Source: Gossypium raimondii | Taxonomy: Eukaryota > Streptophyta > Magnoliopsida > Malvales > Malvaceae | Assembly: GCF_025698545.1 (NCBI RefSeq) | Contig: NC_068567.1 | Location: 56,549,371-56,613,370 of the forward strand | DNA length: 64,000 nt | Direction of reading: 5' to 3' | Shown here: piece after piece, positions 49,101-61,100 of the stretch | Position numbering within the stretch: position 1 is the stretch's first letter | Layout: the number at the start of each line of letters is the position of its first letter | Translations under genes and position numbers: made by a program | Notes under the pieces: generated by a model | What the model was told of the DNA's origin: nothing | Seen by the model: the letters and a program-made list of their open reading frames with translations, nothing else | Databases searched by the model: none

Positions 49101-52100
49101 ATTTTCTTTTAGGATAAAAAATTCAAGACTACTCCAGATTTTGATATATTGAGGTAACTTCAATAGAATGTTGCATCTGAAAATCCAGGTAGGCAGGCAG
49201 ATGAAGATGGAAGTAAAATATCCATAGTACCTGTACACCAATTGAGCAATAGATGCATAGGACACAAAATATGGTTCCAAGATATGGCATTAAACTTGGT
49301 ATTAGGGTTAAGAATGTGGCAACGAAAGCTCTGTAACTTCGGACATGCATGAGAAGCCTTATCAATCTTAGCAGTCTGGCAAGAAGAAGGTAGCGAATCC
49401 TGTAGACAAGAATGGGAGCAAATGGGATATGTAAAAGCTACTAAAGGAGGAAAAGGGGACATCCAAAACTAACAATATTAACTAGAATTTATTTATAACA
49501 AGCAGAAAGCATATGTTTAAGGATAAATGATGAATGATAAGAGGAAAAGAAAATGATGCATCTAATACGCAAACTTTGAATATTTTGTCCTTACCATTCT
49601 CCATTTGAGAAAAAGTAAAATTCATCAGGAGATGCAAAAGTTACAGTTTCTCCTATAACTGCAAGCACAAATTAAATAAAATGAAATTCAGCAGCTTATT
49701 GACAAATGAAGCATTTTCTTTTACACATAAAAGAGACGTATTAACCCAAAGAGAAAATAAAAGCTTATGTTTCAAAATTGAATGGACAAATATTGCTTAT
49801 GTAAAACATGCAGAAATGCACATGCCATTTGCTCTATCCTAATGTGCAAACATTTCCAAAATAATAATAATAAGCTTTGCGCATTATTGCTTGATAGTCT
49901 CTTAACAGCATGGTTATTCCCCAACTTGTACCTATCTGTTTGTAAATGTATACAGCAGTTCACTTCAGAGGAAAACCACATAACGCAGCAGCATGTTCAA
50001 TAATATTTTGATCATAATAAAATCATTTCATATCTCCAATTTTTACAGGTTACCTAAAAATTTTATAACAGTCGATATTTAAAAATTGGAATAACATCAA
50101 CAAAAGTCATTTCCCAACCATGCCCTCCTCTATTATCAGTCACCTAGGAAACTCTAGAATAGGAAAAATTAAAGGATTTAATTAATGCATTCTGTTTAAT
50201 TTCTACAAGTATTGGCAGTTGACACAAATGACAACCAAGTTTTCACATTTGGTTTAACCAGTAACTAAATTAAGGTGTCATCCAATATTAGATCATGAAA
50301 CAAAATAATTTCTGAAATTTTCCTTTTGAAAGCTCATTGTGCTATTTGATTTGTATTATTAGTATTATTATTAGAATTTCAAAAAAAATTGCAAATAAAA
50401 TTGGTCGCTTTAGTAGAGCTAAGTAAAATACCAAAGATTTAACTTGATTAACTACCTATTATCCATGTGATAAGAAAATCAAAGCGATTCTGACCATCCC
50501 TCCAATAATTTTCAAAGCCAAATGAATATACTTTCAGTGCCATTTCCAGTACATATATCCAGCCTGTCAAATAATAAGCAATGCATTAAGCACCATGAGA
50601 TAGTAAGTAATAACATACAACAAGCATTAAATGAATCATGCAAATTTATGAATTTAAAATTAAGTAAAATCAGGGAGTTAATCAACAAGCTCAAAAATCT
50701 TGACATGCACTAGAAAGGTACGTACCAAAGACAAACTCAACCTCCTGCCACACCTTCTGACCAGAGTTGTTTGCAATATCAAGCTGCGGGCCGATTTATA
50801 TCAGGGAAATTAGTTTGTAACCCAGAAATTAAATTTGGCGATATGTATCCTAGAAATCAAATGATCTGAAGCAAAAATAAGGAAAATGGGTTCACTTCGT
50901 TCAGCAATCAATCCAACAATGAAAAAATAATGGTAAAAGCAGATCAGGAAGGTCTTCTGTTGATTTATTAGTCAATAATGCATAAGCATTTTTCTCTCCT
51001 GTTCCTCAGTGTCAGTAGTGCCACTTCCGTACCCCCCTCCATAGGCGTCAGATCTTCAGACCATTGCATAATCTTGAAAAGCTTCTTGTTTAATTTTAAG
51101 CTATCTTATAATTTTAGTTCCAAATCAGGTTTAGGTGGCAAACATGAGCCCATGTTGAAAAGAGCAAGAAACTGTGTTAAAGTTGGGAATCACATTGCTG
51201 GACTCTAGCTATGGTAGTAGTAAAGCAATAGAAAGCTTCTGCAGGTCATTCATATTTCACTTTGTTAGTCTGTGAATTTGATGCATTCACAACATTCTCG
51301 GAATTAAATTGACATATTTTTCTTCGGTCAGCAAATTATTTTTTTTTGAATTAATTCAGTCAGCAAATTAGAATATACATATAAGGGAAATTACATGTAA
51401 TTTAGATGCATGTCTAGAAAACCAAGAAGTTTGTATTACTCAAATGGATGGCGTGCCTCTTGAAAAATGGAATACTTAAGGGACAAGATTTAATCATATA
51501 AAAAGAAAACAGAAAACTTTAAGCAATTACTCATGGGGTACTGATTGAGATATTTTTTGATTTATAACCCTATCGTATTATGTGCTTCAAAACAATTCAT
51601 CAGAGGCCCCAACTTTGGACATGATATAAGGCAAGATGGAAATCAGCACACGCCAGAGGCAGAGTTCTAAGTAGTTTCCAAACTCTTAAAATTGAGACAA
51701 AAAAGAGTTTTACTCCAATGTGTGAGTCCCTTTTATGAAAGTGGACAACTGACGACATCACCATCAGATAAATGCAAGTTGTTTGTTCTATCAAATTGTA
51801 AAACTAGTTGCACGAAACAAGGAAATAAAAGCACCTTAATTGCTAAAGAAAATTACATATTATATATTCATTAGATGAAATGCATTAAGAGGCATACCGT
51901 TGTCTCAATGATAACTGCAAACAGATTCAGTATGAGAATGAAGGATATTATGTATCCAAATTTGGGACCCCGAACAAAGGCTTTCAAATTTTCAGAGAAA
52001 GGTGAACGATAGATTTGAAATCTTTCAAACAAAGATGGCTGCACATCATAAAAAGATTCTGCTGTCATAAATATCTTATCCGTATGAACATGTTTTTGAG

Positions 52101-55100
52101 AAGGTTAAATAGAAAATTGGACTTACAACATCCTCCTTTTGAAATCTTAGACCAATGGCATTGCAAAGATCAGTAAATTCATCCAAGTTGATCTACAGGT
52201 GGAAAAAAGATCAAACTCAGAAACAATTACATTAAATGAAGAATAAAGAGTAATGATATTGTACAAACAGGCAATCCACTGCACAGAAAAGATATATAAG
52301 ACAGAGCTCGCATACAAGAAGATATGGAAAAGAACAAATAATGTTTAAAACAATAAAATAGCATTATAGTCTCTGTTGCTTAATGATCTGAAGAAATATA
52401 TTGAAAGCTCCTCCAAAGTTTTCCATACAATCAGTTTCATTCATCTGAAAGGAATCAAAGCCTTGTAATAAACAACAATTGAATATTACAGCTGGTCCTT
52501 CAAGATCCTTCGATGCCCCAACTAACTTGCATTTTCCTAGGCTTCAAGATGCAGCTTTAGTTTACAAATCCAGATTAGAACTAGATTCTTACGAATATTT
52601 GAAAGGGCTCTGGAAAGTGTGAGATGGTAATGATGAACCTATCCAGATATTATCTTTGTTAGCCATCAACCATATGTCAGGCTCTTTTCCTTCCAAATGA
52701 ACCACCTTCACTTAACATAAACAGCAGTACCCATGTTCACATCCTAAGACATTTCTCTTTCCATCTGTGCAGAAGGTTTCACATTTATTTATAGATGAAC
52801 CCCAGCATATAGTTTATTGCCCTGTACAGATTCAGTCCCACAAACTCAGGCAATTTGATGCGCATCCTGATAGAACTCCTACACCGAGTAAAACTGAAGT
52901 TGGCTTCTGACCAACAAAAAAAAGAGAGCACCAAACCTAGAGAGAATATTAGCTCATTCTCTCCCATTCTAGTGACCTCTTATGTATGACTTACACAAGG
53001 CTCTTTTTATACCCTTCTAAAGAAAACTATTCATTCCTTATTAACATGTAGAAATTTTACAATTGGTTAACGACAGTACGACACAAACTTCCAGATTTCT
53101 CCGTAAGGTTATCCTGCCAAAGATGGAAAATAAATTCTATTTTTTCAATAAAAGAAACAGTAACCAAACCGATCTATTTTCTCAAATTAGAAAACATCAA
53201 ACTTTTTTGCCCCCACTTTTCTCATTAGAGATTAGAAAATTTTGGTTATGCTGGTATTTGATCTAACAACTACAATCTCTTCTCGTGTATCGTTGAAGTT
53301 AACACTCAGCATATACTGACTGATATACAAAAAGGAAAAAAATGCCCAATTTAAATAAAACCAAAATGGTGAAGTAATAAGTATACCTTGAAGTCATGAC
53401 TATCATCCAGCTCATCAAATATTAACTCAAATTCTTCCCTTGATATTTTTGGCAAAGACCTGAATAGGATTTTTCACAGCATACTTTAGCATGCACAATA
53501 TCAGAAGAACTAAAAAAAGAAAAGAGGTCGAGAAGTCAATAAAATCAGGAACCTTCATACATTAAGCGACTTACAACAAACTCAAGAAATATGAACTACA
53601 ACCTGATGAATTAAATGCATCTACATAAATTTGCTTTCACTAATTAAATAAAATCTTTTAAGATTTAAGATAAAAGATACAAAGAGAAAACTAGCTAATC
53701 TTTGACAGTCAAACAAGAGATTGAATTCCTTCTGGTTCAAAATGCTTTGATCCTAATTAAGATTTAACAATGCACTAAACAGACTTAACAAGAGAGACAA
53801 CTTGTTAATAATGCTTACACATATATCCCCTTATTTGAGACAGTAAATCGTTCCTGCATCTTAAAATTTTAAAAAAGAAAATCCTCCCTGCATCTTTTCT
53901 TCATTCTTTTTTAACATAATTCACTTTCTTTTACCCCAAAAATGCAAACCTTAAATGACTTAAACCCAACAGAACCTGCACAATTTCCATAAATCCTACT
54001 AGAAACTGGAGAAATATGTATCAATGTGTTATGAGCTGATAAAGTGAGCAAGAAGCACGTGGGAAATTTTAATTAAAACGGAGAGTTTTGGGGTCTTAAG
54101 TCATACGGGGCGTTTTGCATTTTTGTTATAACAGAAAACTCCACGTCATGTGGGTCGTTTATTTCTTTATAATGCATGCATTGCATGCAAATCGGTTATG
54201 CAGAAAATACAAGGAAATTTTCTTATTTCTGAATTCTCTCAACCTTTCTTCTCTTCTACAAGTTTCTTCTTCATTTTCTATTCGAAATTCCATCACGTAA
54301 CAAAGGTATCAGAGCTATCACGATCCCCCTAATAGCCGGCGATGGTGTGTCGACAAGGTTGCAGAAAGAGGTGAGCAATTTACAGCAGGAATTTTCCAAA
54401 ATCCAAGAGGAGTTTGCGCATTTGGAGGCTAAGTTGGACTCTCGCTGTCAAGAGTTCAAAACGGAGATTTGAGCTGATCTACAGTCGCTGTTGGGGCAGT
54501 ATTTCGGGCCCCACCAACTGGGTTACATGCTGCAGCTAACAAAGGGAAGGGGGTGCTGGGAGCTCCTCCTGGGTTTTTACCCAAAACTGCCGATTTACCT
54601 CCAGGACAATCGGAACCCCTGGTTCCAGAGGTTGGTAGTGTACATGTGAGGGACTCTTCTTTTGTGGTAGGAGACTCGACGAAAACCAGCCAATTGGAGT
54701 GTCCTATGTTCGATGGGAATGATTTTCGGGGTTGGTGGACCAAATTGGAACAGTTTTTTGAAGCTGAGGGCATACCTGAAGGGAGTAAGGTTCGTATGGT
54801 GATGCTCAACTTAGAAGGCAGAGCACTGGAATGGCATCACTTCTACTCGCAGAGGAATGGGGGGTTGCAAATGTTGTCATGGCCGGCGTACATTAGGAGC
54901 CTTCGAGATCGTTTTGGTTGCGGATCATTTGGGGATCCGATGAGGGAGCTCGTCAACCTAAAACAACAAGATACCGTTGAGCAATTTCAGGATTTATTCG
55001 TAGAACTGCTTAATCAACTACATCTACCAGAGTCATATGCTCTTAGTATATTCCTGGGGAATTTGAAGGCTGAAATAGGTCACTATTTGGACTTATTCGC

Positions 55101-58100
55101 ACCTTCGACATTGGTGGACGCTTTCCAGTTAGCTAGAAAGATCGAGGTACTCATCTCTGTTACAGGAAAGGGATCTCCGACGCTGGGAGTCGGCTCACAA
55201 AGAATGGTAACCAGCTCTTCACCTATGGTAAGGTACCCTTCTTCTCCCATGAAATTTGCTAACTCATAGTCAGCTACTAGGGGATCGACAAATAACTCGG
55301 GATCCAAAACCATATCTCCTGCATTGATGGCGGAAAGGAAACAGAAGGGACTGTGTTTTTGGTGTGGAGCTAAGTACCATGCAGGGCACAAATGTGTGAA
55401 ATCGCAATTGTATCAATTCTTATTGGAACCCATGGCCGAGGGTGAAGTTGAGGAATTCCAGGAGTGTTCTGACAACTTGGAGGAAATGGGGAGTGAGGAG
55501 GGGGGTTCTAAGTCTCCCACGATTTCATTACATGCTCTCACTGGCTTACAAGGGCATGATACCATGAGGGTGGCGGCTTAAGTGGGATCAGCTCGGGCTA
55601 TTATCTTAGTGGATTCGGGGAGTACACACAACTTTATTGATAGTAAGTTGGTCAATAGAGTGTACTTATCGGTGGTGTGCCAGGAACAATTGAAGGTCTC
55701 GGTGGCCAATGGAAGTTGTTTGTTAACTAGGGGTTTATGCCAAGGGGTTAAGTAGGAGGTGCAGAACCACTGCTTCCAAACTGACTTCATGGTTTTATCT
55801 TTGAAAGGCTGCGATATGGTACTTGGGGTTGAGTGGCTGTTGTCATTGGGCGACATTGTTTGGAAATTCAGTTCTTTGACTATGCAGTTTAACATAGCGG
55901 GGAAACCTTGTGTTCTTCAAGGCATAGTTCCTGGTTTGTTAGCAACAGGAAGTAAAGAATCCAGTCTGAGATGTTTTGTTGTTATGGGGAAATCATTGGG
56001 ACCATATACTGCCATATTAAGCTCACCTGCACAAGTGACACTTTGCACCACGGAAGACACGAATCAGGGAAATCAACTTCAGAAGCTACTGATGGAGTTT
56101 GATGATATATTTCAAATACCGAAAGGGTTGCCTCCAAGTAGAAGACACGACCATAAAATTCCTCTAGTTGATGAAGGCACAGTAATTAAAATGAGGCCCT
56201 ATAGATATCCAGCTTGCTAGAAGACGGAGATCGAGAAACTCATTCAAGAAATGCTCCAAGCTGGAATCATTCGTGACAGCACCAGTTCATTCGCCTCTCC
56301 TATTGTCATGGTCAAGAAGAAGGATGGTAGTTGGCGGTTGTGTGTGGACTACAGGCAACTCAACCAGCATACAGTTAAGGATAAATTTCCCATCCCTGTA
56401 ATTGAAGAGTTATTGGATGAGTTGGGGGAAGCCAGAGTATTTTCTAAATTGGATTTAAGGTCTGACTATCATCAGATTCGCATGTGGGAACCGGATGTGC
56501 ATAAAACCGCGTTTCGAACACACGAAGGACATTATGAATTCCTCGTGATGCCATTTGGCCTCACCAACCCTCCTTCCAGTTTTCAAGACCTCATGAATTC
56601 TATTTTTAAGCCACTATTGCGGAAGTCTGTGTTAGTATTTTTTGATGACATACTCGTCTACTCTACATCGTGGTCTGAGCACATGCAGCATTTGCGATTA
56701 GTCATTCTTATTCTATGGGAACAGCAATTGTATGCTAATCGGTCAAAGTGCTGTTTTGGTTCCCTCCAAGTGCAATACTTGGGACACGTGTTGTATAAGG
56801 GGATCGTTTATATGGACAATGCTAAAGTTGATTGTATAACGTCCTGGCCTACCCCTAGTTCAGTGAAAGAGTTGCGTAGCTTCCTGGGACTTACGGGATA
56901 CTACAGACGCTTTATAAGGAATTATGGAGTAATTGCTCGGCCATTGACTGGTTTATTAAAGAAAGATTGTTGGGGATGGAATGACCAAGCCATTGAAGCT
57001 TTCCAAGCTCTCAAGCAAGCTGTGAGTTCAGCCCCCGTATTGGTACTTCCCAATTTCCAGTTGGAATTTCATCAGAATACGGATGCAAGTGGGTTTGGAG
57101 TCGGTGCGGTTTTGCAGCAACAAGGGAGACCTATAGCTTTCTTTAGCAAGGCTCTTGGGGTGCGCCATCAAGCACTATCAATATATGAAAAAGAAATGTT
57201 GGCGGTTTTATTGGCAGTGCGCAAGTGGCACGCGTATTTGGTGGGTCGCCATTTTAAAATCCGTACAGACCACTAGAGTGTGCGGTTTTTGTCTGATCAG
57301 GTAGCCGTTACTCCCTTCCAGCAACTTTGGGTAGCCAAGATGCTAGGATACGATTTCGAAGTTTCATACAGGAAAGAAATCAACAAGGTTGCGGATGCTC
57401 TTTCTCGTCAACCGCAGCTTGCACAGGGTCAGTATTATCAACTTACTACGAGTTCTGTTATTTCGGGTCTTTTGGTACAGGTCCAACAGTCTTACACTCA
57501 AGATGATCGACTACAAAAGATTATTAGACACACTCAGCAGCATCAGAATTCGGACCAAAAATATTCATGGGATGGGAGGTTCTTCTTTAGGAAAGGGAAG
57601 ATAGTGGTAGGGCGAGTTCCACAACTAAGACGCGAGTTATTCCTTCACTTTCATGCTAGTGCAATCAGGGGGCCACTTAGGGGTGACTGTTACAAGGAAA
57701 CGACTTTCGAGCCAGCTATACTGGAAGGGCCTTACTACGGATGTCAAAAGGTGGATTCGGGAGTGTATCACGTGTCAGCGATGCAAAAGTGAGTCAGTGG
57801 CTTCTCCTGGCCTTCTTCAGCCCTTACCCGTACCTGATAGATCTTGGTCGGTGATCAGCATGGACTTCATTGAAGGGCCGCCCAATTCAAATAAGAAAAA
57901 TTCCATTCTTGTCGTGGTGGATCATCTTACTAAGTATGGCCACTTCTTGGCATTGACGCACCTGTATACGGCTAAGGATGTGGCTTGGGAGTATCTTAAT
58001 TAGGTCTATAAACTTCATGGTATGCCCGATTCTATCATATCGGATAGGGATCGAATATTTGTTAGCAATTTTTGGCAAGAGCTTTTTCATAAGTCAGGCA

Positions 58101-61100
58101 CTAAGCTCTTACTTTCGACGGCTTACCACCCTCAGACGGATGACCAGACCGAGGTTTTAAACCGGTGTCTTGAGAATTATTTGCGTTGCATGACGGGGGA
58201 GACGCCTGCACATTGGTCTCAATGGTTGTCCTTAGCAGAATGGTGGTATAATTCCTCTTACCACTCTTCTATCCAGCTTACACCATATGAGGCGCTGTAT
58301 GGTCAGCCTCCTCCCACTCACATGCCCTATTTGGCGGGGGCCTCTCGTGTGGCAGTTGTGGAGCGAAGTTTGCAAAGTCGGGAGGCTGCTAGGAAGTTAC
58401 TTATGTTCTGTCTTAAGAGAGCTCAGGCCCGTATGAAGCAATTGGCAGATAAACGTCGCTCGGAGAGAAATTTTCAGGAGGGTGACTTGGTCTATTTGAG
58501 GTTGCAACCCTACAAGCAGCAGTCGATTCGGAAGGTCTCCAACCAAAAGTTATCCCCAAAGTATTTTGGCCCTTTTCCAGTAATCCGAAAAGTAAGGGCA
58601 GTAGCGTATACTTTGCAACTTCCCTAACATTCACGTATACATCCTACATTCCATGTCTCACAATTGAAGAAACATGTGGGTTCTGCTCCAACACAAACTC
58701 AGTTGCCTGTGGTAGATGCTCATGGTGCCTTACCAAAAGAGCCTGCTAGCATTATCGACAGAAGGACGGTCAAGAAAGGGAACCAAGCGGTAACCGAAGT
58801 GCTGGTCGAATGGGCTAATTCCTTTCCAGAGGATGCGACGTGGGAATCTTTGTCTACAATCCAAACCAAATTTCCTCATTTCCAGCCTTGAGGACAAAGC
58901 TGTTGTGCGGGTAGGGAGTATTGTTATGAGCTAATAAAGTGAGCAAGAAGCACGTGGGAAATTTTAATTAAAACGGAGAGTTTTGGGGTTTTAAGTCATA
59001 CGGGGCGTTTTGCATTTTTGTTATAACAGAAAACTCCACGTCATGTGGGTCGTTTATTTCTTTATAATGCATGCATTGCATGCAAATCGGTTATGCAGAA
59101 AATACAAGGAAATTTTCTTATTTCTGAATTCTCTCAACCTTTCTTCTCTTCTACAAGTTTCTTCTTCATTTTCTATTCGAAATTCCATCACGTAACACAA
59201 TGCAAGAGATAAGAAGGAATTTTACTTCAACAAACACATTAAATATGGTGACGTAATTAATACCTGTACTTATTCAGTTCTTCAAACAGATGAATGCATT
59301 GCTCTTTGTTTAGGAACCCAACATTCTGCATTTAGAATAGGAGCCCTGATATAATATTCAGAAAACTTAAACAAAAACATAACCACATACTAGCCTTTTC
59401 CTGAAATGTAGGGTTGGCTACATCGATAAAGTAGCAATAAGTTTTTTTTTCAAAAATCATGATGACAGACAAACAAGTTAAATATAAGTTGACTGCGGCT
59501 GCATAAAAGGAAGGATAATAATACTCCTTTCACAACTCGAATAAAAAAAATTGTATTGTGAAGGAGTAATGCTACTTGTCAAACATTTTTGTCCCTACTT
59601 TTTATCCACCTAATGTGGCAAAATTTATAGGATAAATCGAATGGTGGGATCTTCCAATTCATGGATAAGTCGACCTATTCATAAATAAAATATTTGAAGT
59701 TGAATAGATTATTAATAAATCAAGTCAAACATATAAACATGAAACAAATAATCCAACCACCAAACTCGAGGACATAAAAATTCTCTCTTTATCAACTTCA
59801 CATAATAATTCAAACATCTGAAACCATGATAGATTGATGGTAGTAATCTAATTATATCTTTGAGATGCTCAATCACCAGAAGTGTCCCCAAGCTATCTTT
59901 CCTGGTCTTACTTTATCCATCCATTCTCTTTCTAATTAGATGTATAGACAATATCATGTCTCTTTATTCATCTTATCTTTCTGATATATTTCTAATTAGG
60001 TACTATAGAAGGACTTTTGAAAAAAGATATAGTGAACGAATCCTATATACTTGACATTGCAAAATCTCCACATCCAGATCACAATGTGAAAAGACTGCAG
60101 AGATGAAGTTCTGCACGACTTTGACATACAAAGATTTCTAGCAACCATATATTGTAAATAAAGACAGCAGTATTCACACAGAGCAATTTAGAATGTAAAA
60201 GGGATATTTGGCCAATAAGTGAATAAAGTACTTACATAATCATCAATAAGGTCGAAGGCTTTACACAATATACTTCTCCTATTTCGGTCCATCTCAGAGA
60301 CTTGTTTTGCAAGCTACAAGAAAAGAAGATTTAAGCACATATGTTCAATCTTTTTTTTCTATTAAGTGACAGTCATCATTGGCAATATTCAAATAATAAC
60401 TGATCATACAACAACAACGACAACAACAAAAGAATAAAAGGAATATTGCAGATTAAATTGGCATCTTTCTCCAGTCTTCATCAGAGTAAAAGTAAAGAGA
60501 ATTTGCAACCAACCTCGCTTTTGAAGCTATCATATACAACAGCAAGGATCAAATTTGTGACAAAGTAGACCCCAATCAGGACAAATAGAACAAAAAAGAG
60601 GCAGTACCAACGTGAGGCCCTGTAGCCAAAAGATTGAAAGATAGAAAAAAAATCAAAGGAATTATCAAAAAGAATTTAGGCTGTAACATGATCCAAGCAT
60701 ACAACAGAAGATAAACACCCTGACTTTCTTAAGAAATGCAGATTTTACTTATTACAATTCCAAAAAAAAAGAGTATAAATAAAGCTGAACTCTGAATGAG
60801 TTTACTGTAATCACCAGTGAAAGAAAAATGATAGGACATGGCATAAAATGATCATTACAGAGGAAAAAAAGCAACTAACATTTTATACACTGCAAAACAA
60901 ACGAGTGGAACAAGCAGGCACTTAAGAAATATATAAGATTGCAATGTTTCTTGAAATGTTTATAAATGTAAAAATTTGTCTCTATGGGGGGAAGAAACAC
61001 CATCCAACCAATTTGTTTACATTAAAGAAAAATAACTCCAACCAAATATATTACAATCATTCAATGAAAATCACCATTTAACTCTAAACTTACTTATAGG

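Larger units (their letters stand above)
54027..59197 (+). mobile_element. Nearly complete Ty3/gypsy chromovirus in a TPC1 intron
   Basis: A 5171-bp LTR retrotransposon with direct 276-bp LTRs (54027-54302 and 58922-59197), each starting TGTTATGAGCT and ending CACGTAACA. The target duplication caatg lies at 54022-54026 and 59198-59202. A primer-binding site matching the initiator Met tRNA type (ggtatcagagc) is at 54305-54315, and a purine-rich tract precedes the 3' LTR at about 58908-58920. Gag-pol is a single frame in principle, with a C-terminal chromodomain. Short LTRs and this layout suggest the Reina-like chromoviruses. It lies in sense opposite to TPC1. Confidence 0.95.

Noticed and set aside
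54115..54332. Small frames repeated at 54115 and 59010
   Set aside because: They lie inside the two LTR copies and are not genes.
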